From NCBI GenBank assembly GCA_015680685.1, contig MNCI01004199.1:87176-151175 (forward strand): a stretch of DNA of 64,000 nucleotides, read 5' to 3'. Below, in pieces: positions 1-11,583 of this stretch (position 1 is the first letter of the stretch; every line of letters starts with the position of its first letter). Source of the stretch: Gnetum montanum (lineage: Eukaryota > Streptophyta > Gnetopsida > Gnetales > Gnetaceae). The notes below the pieces were generated by a model. The model saw only the letters and a program-made list of their open reading frames with translations, ran no database searches and was not told where the DNA came from. The position numbers and the translations under genes are program-made.

Positions 1-953
1 CCATTATTTACCTCATTTTTGGTTGTATCATTAGTGTATATTTTGGTAGATACATTGTTTTATTTTTGGTAAATTCTTGTGGTTAAGACTTTAACTCTTG
101 TTCCACATGACATTCCCAGAGCCTACGGACTCTTTGAATGTGGGTTTGTCAGGGCATTAAGGGCATGAGCCTACTTTAGGGAGGACCCATTGACATTCCT
201 ATTTGGGGCACTAGTTAAATTCTTTCCCCTAACATTTTTGCAATTAATTTTACTTTGTTCATTCCCATCTCAACATTCATTTCATCAATGCTATAGTTGT
301 CTCTTTTTCCTCATCTTTCTTGTTCCTCTTTATTTCTCCATTCTAACGCTACTGGAGGTTCGCAATTAGTCATGGGGGTATGGGGCTTGATTTTTTTGAT
401 TCTCTCCTAGCCCCAATTTTTTCAATTTTCTCCTAACCCCTACACCGTCAGTATTCATCATTAATATATCTCCATATTCATATCAGCCATAACATAACTG
501 AGCTAATAGACCTTTCACCGAAGCAAGGTATTATTTACATGATGATTCATTTACCCTTGCTAATAAAAGATTGTGGTGTGTGTGTAGATGGAAATCATGC
601 AACAATGGAGGGGATCTGGAAGGAACACTTGGAATGGAGCAGTGATGTAAGTAGCTATGCAAGGAGCAAGACCGATGGTACGCTTACTGATGGACAACGA
701 AAGGTAAAATCTTGACATTGGCAGCAGCAAGACTTCTTCTCTCTTCTCTTTTCTCTCAGCTACCAAATGAGGCCTGATGTCAATGTAATAAGGTGTTCAC
801 CCTTGTTGTCCTGAACACTAGTTTTGTTGTGTCTTATAATGATGATCCATTCACATGTCATCCCATTATTTTCATTTTAAGTCAATAATCCCATACCTTC
901 CCAATATTATTGTAAGGAACTCGAGGACGAGTTTTCATTTAGTCATGGGGGTA
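1..953 (+). mobile_element. Element G, 3' end of the internal region (left part lies outside the window)
   Basis: Non-coding 3' tail of a gypsy-type LTR element whose LTR follows at 954. The stretch before the LTR shares with element C the phrase 'aactcgaggacgag' and a G-run ending GGGGGTA directly before the LTR. Two identical 17-base polypurine-type tracts occur at 366-382 and 939-955. No coding frame of note is visible; short ORFs here have no recognisable domain. It could be the tail of a pol-less element like C, but the rest is outside the window. Confidence 0.65.
366..382 (+). repeat. Upstream copy of the polypurine-tract motif of G
   Basis: Seventeen bases (ttagtcatgggggtatg) identical to 939-955, which primes the 3' LTR. 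A second G-run of this kind inside the element is known from several plant gypsy lineages. Function here is inferred only from the exact repetition. Confidence 0.55.
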
Positions 954-1790
954 TGATGGGATGCAATACATGATATCGTAGCCTTCGCGATATCACGTAT
1001 GCGATATCGAGTCCTCCCTTGCGATATTGCATACGTAATATCATGGTACATCGTCATATCTATAAATAAGAGGCGGCTCTCCCTTGTTTTCTCATCCTAG
1101 GCTAGACAGTAGGGAAACTCTGGCAGATTGATCACTCCAAAGATAGAATATTTTCCATGTGCCTGTAGTAGGAGTCCTAAAGTGAACAGATCTTTATTTG
1201 AGCAAACATTGTACCTGAACACAAGTTTGTGTACAGTAATAAAGACAAGCTTCTTGGATAAACCTTGCAGTGCATGGAATAGGCTAATTAGGATTTTATT
1301 TATTGTTATTTATTATCTGTTATTTACATGATTTATTAGTTATTTACTACTTTCTCTCTCAATCCTTATCTCCTAGTTAAGTGCCTCAGTACGACCGCTT
1401 CGAGCACATGCGTTACACATGGTGATCCCAGCAACGACTAGCATTTGGTAACCACGGTTGCATTGGTTCAAGGTGTGAACGCTAATTGGAAACAGATGCT
1501 GATGCTAGGTAATTTAGACTTAGTTCATTAGTTAGAGTTAGTAATTAGTTTCTCAACCCTTCACCTTGTTAGCATAGGAGAAAAAAACATAAAAAGCTAT
1601 AAAAGTCATATACCTCAGACTTACTTAACCATACACCATGACAACTACAAGTAAGTCTAGGAAGACAATGAATGATTAACCCTAAGTGTTTCATGAGGCG
1701 TGTAGGTACTTAGTCTGCGGAGTTCGACTGGATCGCGCATGTTACGCTCGTATTCGTATGGTTGAGTGTAGGGTACCAAGCCACTCATCA
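954..1790 (+). mobile_element. Element G, 3' LTR (837 bp)
   Basis: Starts TGATGGG right after the G-rich tract and ends CTCATCA. Its second half aligns with the LTRs of element C at 50,889 and 59,446: the TATA region, 'agaatattttcca', the 'taataaagac' region and the terminal 'tacc...CTCATCA' block are all shared. Its U3 part differs from C. TATAAATA lies at 1061-1068. The paired 5' LTR is outside the window, so a target-site duplication cannot be checked. Confidence 0.8.
966..1046. promoter_or_regulatory. GATATCG/CGATATC array upstream of the TATA box in the G LTR
   Basis: About five copies of GATATC(G) or CGATAT(C) occur in both orientations within 80 bases, alternating with TACGTA-like words, just upstream of TATAAATA at 1061. 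The placement is that of a U3 enhancer. Function is inferred. Confidence 0.5.
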
Positions 1791-3728
1791 CCACTAAAGA
1801 AATAAATACCTAAATTGAAAGGGATCTTATAAATCCTTACAAATTCCAACAATTGGAGGTAGTGTTTTTACCAAACATAAGTAAATGACAAGTGAAAAAG
1901 AATGTATGGAATAGTAGTTTAAAATGGAATAAACATAACAAATAAGGAATTAATGTATATGTGATGCAACATGACAAACATCCCATAAAAAAATATTTAT
2001 GAAGAAGTAGAGCATATCTGCCTAAAAAAAAAGAAAATTTGTAAATCAAAGTAGAATAAATTTAAAGAAAACAAACTATGTCCCTGAATCAAAAGGATAG
2101 CTGAACATGTAGATAAATGAGGAAAGAAAACTAAAATGTAGGAAGAATAGAATAACCATGAGGGAAACTTGGAAAGGCATAGTAATGATCCTTTGAGATG
2201 AAATCAAGGATTAAGAAGGACTGGTGAGAAGTTATATTAACTTTTCTTTCTTTAATGAATGTGTTTGGTGAAGATCTCAAATGGAAAAGAGCTCATATAG
2301 ATTTAAAATTGGCAATGCATAAAGGAAAGGAATTGAATCAGATCTATGCATGAATTTAGATATAATGAGATTCTATTTTATGTCAAGAGGACAGCATAAT
2401 GAGGATACAAATCTAGCTACATGATGAATGAAATGAAAATTAGTATACTATTAGGACTAAAAAGCATATAGAGATCTTGATATGTATGAAAAATAATCAC
2501 AAAAAGAGGCTATTGTTACAAAGAGCTTTTTCTTCATTTAGAGATTAGGAAATAGACACCTATTCATATGTAACCAGTGTTTAGCTAGTTTTCAACTAAT
2601 GTTTTAAAATTGATTTCTGATCCTTTTTCATTTGGGGGTATCCTCCTATTTAAAGGCCACAAATTCCTCATAGACCATGAGGAAATGATGTATTAGTACC
2701 TACAGAAGTAATGTGCATAGATATAGCAGATTTTGAAAATACAACTAACATAAAAAGTTAAGTTAGACATTGAAATTAAGATTAACGATAGACATTAGAG
2801 AGAAAAATGATGTTGTACATCTAGAATAGTTAGCTAAAAAACCTTTAGTCATAATCAATGTAGGAGATGACATTGAATGTCAAAACTAAAGATAGAAAAA
2901 CATTCATAATGATGCTACAAATGATGTGAAGCATTGTATTTTATGCATGTTAAACATGAAAACTAGAAACAACATGATTGATGATGCAGAATATCTAATC
3001 TAAAACTATTAAAAATGGCCTAAGTTGTAAAGGCCATAGGATGTACCTGAAACTCTAACTTGTGCAAATGAAAAGCCAAATTGGATATAATAGACATGTC
3101 ATGTTGGTTTTATAGCAAATTCTAGAACTTGAAATAATAATTCTTAGATCAATTATAAAAGTATTATGCTAGTTAAGAAGTAACATGTTATGTTTCTAAA
3201 AGCATATCTAAATCTTCCTTAAGATTATTCAACATCTAATGGGAAAAATTTGGTGGAGAGATACAAGATGCCAAGTGAAGCAAGAGGTGTGGAACATAGA
3301 TAGATTCAATTTACAATAGTATCTAGGGAAAAATTTTTGGTAGCAATGGTTTTGTAATCAAATAGGTAATGGTAGACATGTGATAGTAATGGTGGTTTTA
3401 TAGTCAAGCAAGTAATGATATGCAGAGAGTAGAGTATCATGGTAGGGTTATATCACTAATCATTCATGTAGTATGGGCCTTGTTAGCTAGGGTCATATGG
3501 GTTTTGTGGTCATTTTATGTAGTGATGAGGATCTTTAATGATTTTTTATCAATTCTAAATTTTTTGTAGTTATACCAAATAAGATTATTTTTTGTCAAGT
3601 TGTCAAGATTTAAACCTAGACATAGCCACTTAAAAGAGAGTAGGCTTTTACTCATCTAGTAATCCTTCTAAGATCTTTCCTTTATGGGATAAGCATTAAA
3701 CCTCTTGTTGATGATCCTTTATAGAAGG
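1791..3728. other. A+T-rich non-coding stretch left of element H
   Basis: No supported gene. It holds dyad-type words around 2,770-2,890, including GACATTGAATGTC at 2869-2881. A near twin (GACATTCAATGTC) lies at 9451-9463 beyond element H, so this stretch and 9,021 onward were contiguous before H arrived. Possibly part of a long 5' LTR of element B, but no second copy is visible to prove it. Confidence 0.35.
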
Positions 3729-4998
3729 TGTGGATCATTGAACTTAGAAGGTGGGAAGGAGGATGAACAAGTTCCCAAAATTAAAACTTCAACAAACAAA
3801 GCACACACACCAAATTTAACATGGTTCCTAAACTTGGGTGGTCCATACTCGGAGGGTAGATCACAAGCACACCTCTGAACTTTGTTTCTCTTAAAATGTG
3901 GTTAATGGGTCCACAGCCAATATATATTTCAAGCCCCACTTTGAATTATTGTACTGAAAAACCAATCACTCAACCTTATAAGGTCCTGTTAGGCTTGGAA
4001 ATGTGATTTCAAGGCTTCCACAACCTTTACAATCATAAACTCCACATCAGAGTGTTGTACCATAGCAGCAACAACTCAATCTTTTAGGATCCCAATAATT
4101 TCAAGTACATCAAGCCATTATGGAAACAAGAACAAGAATTACAAGGGATAATTGCAACTAAATTTGTTGATCCTTGTATAGTTAGGTACAACACACTTTA
4201 AAATGCCAACATGATAATACAATGAAGAGCAATAGAGAGTTAAATTATTACAAATGATTTTACAATGAATATAACAAGGCTTGCACTTTTAACCAATGCA
4301 CATCAAGTATTCTTATAGTTTTCATGTTTCTAAATCCATCTTGGAACATGTGCAACGACTAGCCAACAATTAGTAACAATCATGAAAGATGTCTTCTCTA
4401 TGCCTGAGATACCTTTCTATCTTTTCTTTCAAGTCTAGGAAGACTTCTTTGACTAGGAAAGAAATCTCTCTAAAATCTCCATTTTGAAAGACATCTTTGT
4501 TTGGAGAAAGATGTCTTTCTACAAATAGCCTATATTAAGTGAAGATGTCTTTGTCTGGGGAAAGATGTCTTTGTCTGATAAAAGACATATGCTATTTTGT
4601 AGAGATGTCTTTTCTTATGCTACTTATTGAAAAGATGTCTTTGGTATGGGAAAAACGTCTCTTTTGTAGGGGCCAAAAATGAAACTGCTTGTTTTGATGC
4701 TAGGAGCCTCCAAATGCCTCCAAACAAGTCCCCATAGATCTTATACCCTCCTAGACTCATCAAAATGAGCCAAAAAAACTTTGAAACATGCTAAAACATC
4801 CAGGAATCATCCAAAATAAAAATAGACACAGTTTTCTTAAATTCTTTGTATTCTTCCATGCTTCCTTGAGTCCTTGTGATTTTGAATCTACTTGTGAGTT
4901 CTTGAGTTCTTTGCTCTTGCTCCTATAAACACAACAACCACACAAACATCCTTGTACTTCATTTTCCTTAATGTTATGACATACCAAAAGGTAAAAAA
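3729..4998 (-). mobile_element. Element H, 3' LTR (Sirevirus-like copia, about 1.27 kb)
   Basis: Aligns along its length with 7,761-9,020. On the - strand the LTR starts in the block reading ACCTTTTGGTATGTCA and ends GATCCACA. Outer flank GAAGG at 3724-3728 equals GAAGG at 9021-9025. The inner edge (4998) is accurate to a few bases because the first bases are mutated. Confidence 0.85.
4386..4660. promoter_or_regulatory. AGATGTCT/AGACATCT array in the 3' LTR of H
   Basis: Many copies of AGATGTCT and its reverse complement AGACATCT, mostly as AAAGATGTCTTT-like words. They lie upstream (on the - strand) of the LTR TATA region. The same array is present in the other LTR of H and in the LTRs of A. 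Confidence 0.6.
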
Positions 4999-7169
4999 TA
5001 TCTTCCTTTTTGGTAATGTTAAAAACTTAAGAAAATGGATTAGTCTTTATCATAATATCATAATACATAAGCTACTTCTCCCCCTTCTTAAACATGAACA
5101 AAAAGGATGATGCATATAAACTTGTATATGAAAGATATATCATTTTATAAAAAAAAACATATATTTATGTAGAGAAATTGCATAATGAACACAAAACTCT
5201 CCTCTTGTATGGTTAGTACCCAAACTAATTCATCCAAACACTTGTAAAAATGTTTCATACTATAATTGTGCATAACAAACAAACAATTTGCAAAGGAACC
5301 ATATGAAGAGTATACATCTTATTAATTTCATAGGGATAATGAAGTAAAATGAGTGTTTATCAAAAGTGTCCCTTCATCTATCCACAATAAGAAGAAACAT
5401 ACTGATTCAAGATTTTCAAAAGATATTTAAGAGCAAGTAACCTATCTCTAAACCAATATTCTTCAACAATTTGAGAGTAATTTCAAGACAAGTGAGTAAA
5501 AACATGCATATTCAACATTCAAGAAATACATCTTATCATGCTAAAAAATTCAAAATATATCAAAATATCATAGCCATCATCTAGAAAATTTATAAACTAA
5601 TATATGATTAAAAATTACCTCTATATATATATTTGAAGAAAAGGATCTTAGGTACTTAAAATGATACATTCTCAACATAAAAAAGGTCAAACATGAATCA
5701 TTAAATCTTGAACATTGTGCTCCCAAGTAAGTTTATATAACATATAAAGTTCAAGAACTTTCATCAATAAAGATCATCTTTAGATAAAGATTGATAAATA
5801 AATGTCATCTTTTTCTTTACTAGATGAATATGCTCTTCCTTGCTTCTTGTTTGATATAGGTGCTAGAGATAGAAAGCTTAGCAATTATGATATCATATAT
5901 TTGAGAGAATCACTCAAGACTCCCTCTACATATATGACCCATCTTTCAAAACATCTATTATAGAGAGATTCATACTAATTGTTATTCTCCTCTTAAGCCT
6001 TTCAAGATCTTCATGGTACAAAGAAATTCTAAGATCAAGAATGGAGACTAAGATCTCCCATTAGTTATATCAAAACAAGTCTAAAACACTCCTACTCATG
6101 GCAAGAATCATCACAAGAACAAAGACATAAAATATCACACATACTTTGAGAATCACACAAGGAACTAGATGATGTCTTCATAAATCTAGAGTGTTGTATC
6201 AAGATCAGTTTTGAGGCCTCTCATAAAAATAGCAAATAATTCCTATTGAAATGTTTCTTTCCTTAGAAGATACATGAATTACATTAAAGGTATTAAATCC
6301 AATGCATAATTATCAAACATTAAAAACCTTTCAAAAGAAATTGGACTTTATGATTTCATAGGGAAGCAACTATGCCAAATAATATGGAACATAATACATA
6401 TATGTTTAAACAACAATGAATGTTTAGTAAAAATATTTTGGTTCATGAATTATAGTCAAGGGTTTTTAACTACTTGAAACCAATACAATCTAGTTAAGAA
6501 TCCAGAATATGATTTATCAATAAAAACATTAAAGTAGCATAATATTCCATTCAATCATAAACTAATCAAGTTATTTTTCATCACATCATGCTCATATGTA
6601 CACAAAAGATAGCATAATCACTTATACATAGATGATAGCATTTTATTTGACAACTAATAATGCCTCACTCATGTCAAATATGCATATCTTAATATTTGTA
6701 GAACCTGTAGATATTCTCCATAGTCTTAAAATATCTTAAATACTTACCTCTACTTACCTTTCTTGTCAAAGAGAGTGAAGATTCGTACAATTCTAGAGAA
6801 TGAGATTTTTCCTTCAAGGTTTCTCATCTTATGTAGGCCTCCTCAATCTTTAAGGCTTGACTTCCTCTCAAAAATTTGTTGAAGAATGTCTTCTCATTCT
6901 CATCCTCCATTTTCTTGATTCTCCAAACATTCTTTGCTCGCTTGTCCTTCTAAGTTTTCCTATGGTCTTGCAAGATTTCTTTTCTTAAACATTTGGATAA
7001 GACCAAGGAGTCTAATGATATGACTAAGTATNCCATCATTAATGATAGCCATATAGACAAGGTGTAAATTGTTTACATTTTCCTTCACCTCTTCTTCACT
7101 TTTCTATTCATCATCCCATCTTAAGTAGAAGTTGGTCTTTCTCATCTTCTCATCATTTCTATCCTTTCA
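4999..7169 (-). mobile_element. Element H, 3' internal region without pol
   Basis: Next to the 3' LTR, on the - strand, lies a polypurine tract (complement of 5000-5015, AAAAAGGAAGAT). A second one, AAGGGGGAGAAGTAGC, is the complement of 5071-5087. Two such tracts are a known Sirevirus trait. The rest is A+T-rich and shows no RT, RNase H or integrase motif in any frame. A single undetermined base is at 7032. The whole internal region of H is only 2.76 kb. Confidence 0.6.
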
Positions 7170-7502
7170 CTATAACCTATCATTACTAGGACATTCAAAG
7201 ACCACATGGCCTCTTCCACCACATACCAAGAATTCTACTAATGATGAATCAAAATTAGAACTTGAAAAATTATTATCTCTTCTCTTACCTTCAAATTGAT
7301 TTGGTTTTTGTTGATTGAAGCTCTTACTCCTCTTCTCAATTACATTGGTTAGTTTTAGAATCTCAGCCTTAAGGTTTGAGTTCTCTTTCTTGAGATAAGA
7401 ACATTCATGATTAAGAACTAAAATTTTAATTTCCTTTACATGTAAAACATCTTTCATTTCAACACATAAGCTTTGAAAAGAATTAACTTCATGGAAAAAC
7501 AT
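7170..7502 (-). pseudogene. Element H gag fragment with a damaged CCHC knuckle
   Basis: A 110-residue open stretch from the C-terminal half of a copia gag. It has a Lys/Glu/Asn/Leu-rich helical part (about residues 30-60), a basic linker, and then a zinc knuckle reading VCGGRGHVVFEC. The first cysteine of the C-x2-C-x4-H-x4-C motif is replaced by Phe (EFLVC, against ECWMC in element A). The conserved gag core seen in A and F is not recognisable upstream, so H is internally deleted. Gag would have formed the particle; this copy cannot. Confidence 0.7.
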
Positions 7503-7740
7503 CCCATACCTTTCTTCAGAGAAATATCATTCAAATTTTCATGAGTTTTATCATTCTTATAAATATAATCTCCTCTATTTTTAAATGTAAAGAAAGGAAT
7601 AAGATATTTACCTTTGGAAGAAATCTGATCTAGGAATTTAGCACAATAATTGATGAAGCATATTAGTCTTTTTTCTAGATGTGTATGAAGTTGATAATCC
7701 CTTCCATGTTCACTCTTGTAGATGAGGTAGAGTGCAAGAG

Positions 7741-7758
7741 TACCAGGATCTAATACAA
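7741..7758 (-). other. Primer binding site of H (initiator Met tRNA type)
   Basis: Complement reads TTGTATTAGATCCTGGTA, a decayed form of TGGTATCAGAGC plus downstream bases, two bases from the 5' LTR end. It supports the - orientation and the copia assignment. Confidence 0.7.
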
Positions 7759-7760
7759 CT

Positions 7761-9020
7761 TGTGGACCATTGAACCTAGAAAGGAGAAGGATGAATAAGT
7801 TCTCCAAATCAAATCATAAACAAAAAAAGCACACACTAAATTTAACGTGGTTCCCCAACTTGTGTAGTCCACACTTGGAGGGTAGATTGCAAGCACACCT
7901 CCAAATATTGTTGCTCTCAAAATGTGGTTGAAGGATCCACATCCTATACAATCTTCAAACCCTTCTTCGGAGTGTTGTACCATAGCACCAATCACTTAAC
8001 CGTGTAAGATCCCTTCAAGCCTAGAAATATCACTTCAAGGCTTCCAAAAATTTTACAACCTTAAGCTCCACACCAAAGTGTTGTACCATAGTACCAACAA
8101 CTCAATCCCATAGGATCCTGAGAAGCTCAAGTACATCAACCATGTAGGAAAACAAGAATAAGAATTACAAAGGATAAGTACAACTTAGTTTGTTGATCCT
8201 TGTATATTTAGCTATAACACATTTATAATGCCAACATAATAATACAATGAGAAGAAATAGAGAATTCAATGATTACAAATGATTGTACAATGAATACAGT
8301 AAGGCTTGCACTTTTTCCAATGGACATCAAGTCTTCTTATAGCTACCATGTTTCTAAATCCATCTTGGAACTCATGCAACAACTAACCAATGGTTACTAA
8401 CAATCATGAAAGATGTCTTATCCATGTATGAGATGTCTTTCTATCTTTGCCTTCAATTCTTGAAATATTTATTTGTCTAGGAAAGACATCTCTATGAAAT
8501 CTTCATTCTGGAAGACATCATTGTCTAGAAAAAGACACCTTTTTGCAACTATCCTATATTTTGTGAAGGCATCTTTTTTTGGGAAAAGATGTATTTACCT
8601 AATGAAAGATGTCTATTTTTTGTAGAGACATATTTTCCTACACTACCTAGTGGAAGGATGTCTTTGGTATGGGAAAGATGTCTCTTTTGTAGGAGCCAAA
8701 AATGAAACTACTTGTTTTGATGATGGAAGGCTTTGAATGCTTTCAAGCAAGTCCCCACAAATCTTACCATCTCCCAAACTCATCAAAATGATCCATAAAC
8801 ACTCTGAAACATGTTAAAACATCTAGGAATCATCCTCAACAAAAATAGATATATTTTTCTTGAATTCTTTGTATTCATCTAGGCTCCCTTGAGTCCTTAT
8901 GATTCTGAATCTACTTGTGAGTCCTTGAGTCCTTTGCTCTTACTCTTGTAAACATAGCAACCACACAAACATCCTTGTAATCCATTTTCCTTAATTCTTT
9001 GACATACTAAAAGGTCAATA
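7761..9020 (-). mobile_element. Element H, 5' LTR (1,260 bp)
   Basis: Partner of 3,729-4,998. On the - strand it begins TATTGACCTTTTAG and ends GGTCCACA. TATAAGA is on the - strand at 8335-8341. The AGATGTCT/AGACATCT array lies at 8407-8690, upstream of it. Flanked at 9021-9025 by GAAGG, an exact 5-bp duplication with 3724-3728. Confidence 0.88.
8407..8690. promoter_or_regulatory. AGATGTCT/AGACATCT array in the 5' LTR of H
   Basis: Same motif array as in the partner LTR, with several exact and several one-base variants in both orientations. On the - strand the order is array, then TATAAGA, as in the LTRs of element A. Confidence 0.6.
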
Positions 9021-10790
9021 GAAGGTATTATTGATTTATTATATTTAGGATCATTGAAAGATTGATTTATACTTTTGAGTATAATGTATGGTTTCATTGG
9101 ATGAGTTCTACACTTCTACAAATTTCTTTTGAATTTATTTAAGGATTTTTACACTTATATTCACTTTATCTTTTTCAACATAAGTTGGAGTTTCAGGTAT
9201 AATTTATGGCTTTAATGACTTAATCAATTTTCAAAAGTTCTAGTTTCAATGTCCTACATCATTAGCAACATTATTCATGGTTGTTATCTTTAATGTCTCC
9301 TAAAAATGATGTCTTATGTCATCTATGATGCTATTTTGAGATGTTTTCCTAATTTTCAATTTCAACATTGGATGTCATCTTCTACACCAATCTTAACTTT
9401 ATTTTGTACATTATTTTTGGTAATTGATGTTCAACATCATGTTTTTTCTTGACATTCAATGTCAATCTTTCCTTTTGACATGCGATATTACTTCTTTACA
9501 TTAGCTATATCTTCGATGTTTACTATAGTTACACATGTTATTTCTCCTATTTAGAAGTTTATGTGGACCCCAAAGCATCATATCTTTATGATCTATGAGG
9601 CATTTTTGGCCTATAAATAGTAATGTATCTATAACAAAAAATAAGGTTAGATATCAGTTGGACATCTACTAGATCTCTAAAAAAAACAAAGAAATTCCTT
9701 AGAAAAAGAGTACTTTCCTATGTAATTACCTTTGCAAGCATTAGTATCTTTAAGCAGTTTCACACCATTAGAGTTTTTGATTTCCTTTTCTTATTTTGTT
9801 ATCACATTATATTCTCTTCATGTTACCCTATTGATGCATGCTAATTTAGTTATATTTTGATCTATGCATCGATCTAATTCAATATTTTCCATTACTTTGT
9901 TAGTTTTCTATCCATAGTAGCTCTTGTTATTATAGTTGAGAGCTTAATCAAGAATACACATTAGCAAGAAAACTAGGATAACACAACTCCTCATCAACCA
10001 CTTCTAATTTCATGATTACATCTCAAGAATTATTGTTACCTCTTGTTAGGTTTCCCTTGGTTATTGGCTTTACTATCTTTGAAGTTTTAGAATTTTATTT
10101 TTCATTTTGTACTTATCTATAGTACATATACTCTACTACTATCTAATTTCAGAGCAAGATATATTTCTAGTTTTCTAGGTCCATTTAATTCCTATTGTAT
10201 TCTTTTCCTTTTTAGGCTACATGCATGCTTTATCTTTTTATTGATATAACCTCGTATAACATTAGTAATATTATATTAAGCATATGTTGGTTTTTTCTGC
10301 CACATTCACTTTATCTCTAACTCTTATTCCATGTGATTTCATTTTTCTTAATTATAGCTTGCATTTGACAAAAACACATATCATCTTTTTAGATCTCCTA
10401 ATAATCTACAAGTCTTCTTTCAATTTAAAGAGATAATTTTTGATTTATTTGGTGATCACAAGTTTCTTCATTCATTTCACATAGAGTTCTTGTGAATCTG
10501 AATTATGATAATTCTCATCATAACATCTTTTTTGTGCTATAACAATGGTAGCTCATTGAAATTATTGTCATTTAAACGATTTTCTAATTAATAAAACTTT
10601 TATTAAGTTTTTTGAACATGATACATCATAATTTTTTACATCATATCCTTTCTCATGTTACACTTATGCTTTGTTTAAACTAATAACTTATGATGTTATT
10701 TTCCAAGTTCCAACTTTGTTTGCTAGGGAAATTGAAGCTTTAGTAATAGCCTTGTGAAAACTACATTAACTTCTAAAAGGCATTACAACA
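9021..10790 (+). other. Putative 5' LTR remainder and leader of element B
   Basis: Non-coding. A cluster of palindromic words lies at about 9,240-9,540 (GATGTTCAACATC at 9426, GACATTCAATGTC at 9451). TATAAATA follows at 9612-9619 in the context GGCCTATAAATAG. This is the layout of a U3 plus core promoter. Element B gag opens 1.2 kb downstream. I could not identify a primer binding site or the LTR end, and the 3' partner LTR is not in the window. Confidence 0.4.
9612..9619 (+). promoter_or_regulatory. TATA box of the putative B promoter
   Basis: TATAAATA preceded by GGCC, downstream of the dyad cluster and upstream of the B gag start. Promoter role is inferred from position. Confidence 0.4.
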
Positions 10791-11116
10791 ATGGCATCTT
10801 CTTCCAATTTTGATTTCTTCAAACTTTAGAGGCTTATTGACACGAAAAGAAATAAAGGGTTTTTTAAAAGACTAAGTTAAAATGATTATAAAATAGCTTC
10901 CACTAACCAAGAATTGGAATTTCTACTCACTTAAAAAATGTTTAAGCTCATGCCAGAGTATGAAAGAGCTAATGATATCCCTCATTTTCTTCCCAATCCT
11001 CATCAACCCATTAAATTGAATTATGGAGAAGCTAAAGAGATTACAAAATTCATCATGGAATAAAAAAAACTACAAGAAAAGACACACTTAGAAATTAAGA
11101 AATCTAGGATGAAAGT
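10791..11116 (+). pseudogene. Element B gag, N-terminal part
   Basis: Opens with ATG at 10,791 (MASSSNFDFF) and stays in one frame, apart from stops, to the solo LTR at 11,117. It contains a basic, helical segment (KEITKFIME, then KKLQEKTHLEIKK). The frame continues after the solo LTR from 11,584 when one copy of the duplicated target is ignored. Gag of Tat-lineage elements forms the virus-like particle. Assignment to B rests on strand, order and the clear gag core at 37,095. Confidence 0.5.
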
Positions 11117-11583
11117 TGTGATATCCCATCCCCAAATGTCATGGAAAATGTCAAATATACATTATATTAGAATTATGCATAAAATAAATAACATTGAAAA
11201 TGCAAAGGAAGAAGGAAAGAATGCTTTATTGATGTGGAATGGAGTATCTAGATCCCATAGAGGCAATCCAACATTGCCACCATGGTTAGGCCTACAATCA
11301 ACCAGAAGGAATGGCCAGTCCACTTCTTGTCCTACTTCACTTGGCTCTTGTTACTTGTCTTTTACTAGCTCTTTCACTCCATGTTGGCATGACCTCTAAG
11401 CTTGGCTATAAATTTTTTAGGTCAAAGGTCACCTTGAGAGACATGTTCATTATTACAATGCACCCTTTTAGGTCTCAATTACTACACATCCTTTTGAGCC
11501 TTATTATGATAACATTAACACTTTTTATGAAGAGGCACCATCTCCATTATGTAGTAGCACCATTTGGGAAGGGGGACATTACA
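11117..11583 (+). mobile_element. Solo LTR (467 bp) inside B gag
   Basis: Begins TGTGATATCCC and ends GGGGGACATTACA, which are imperfect inverted repeats of each other. Flanked by AAAGT (11112-11116) and AAAGC (11584-11588), a 4-of-5 target duplication. An internal TATAAATT lies at 11,407. No second copy of this LTR is visible in the window, so it is a solo LTR left by recombination, from a family otherwise absent here. Strand is taken from the TATA orientation. Confidence 0.72.

Noticed and set aside
7454-7807. A 117-codon - strand ORF across the H primer site and LTR edge
   Set aside because: It overlaps the primer binding site and LTR, has no gag domain, and is in a different frame from the knuckle fragment.
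9240-9540. Relation of the B upstream dyad cluster to the AGATGTCT array of A/F/H
   Set aside because: Both contain GATGTC-like words, but the B words are palindromes with different flanks (CAATGTC, GTTCAAC); I treat them as different motifs.
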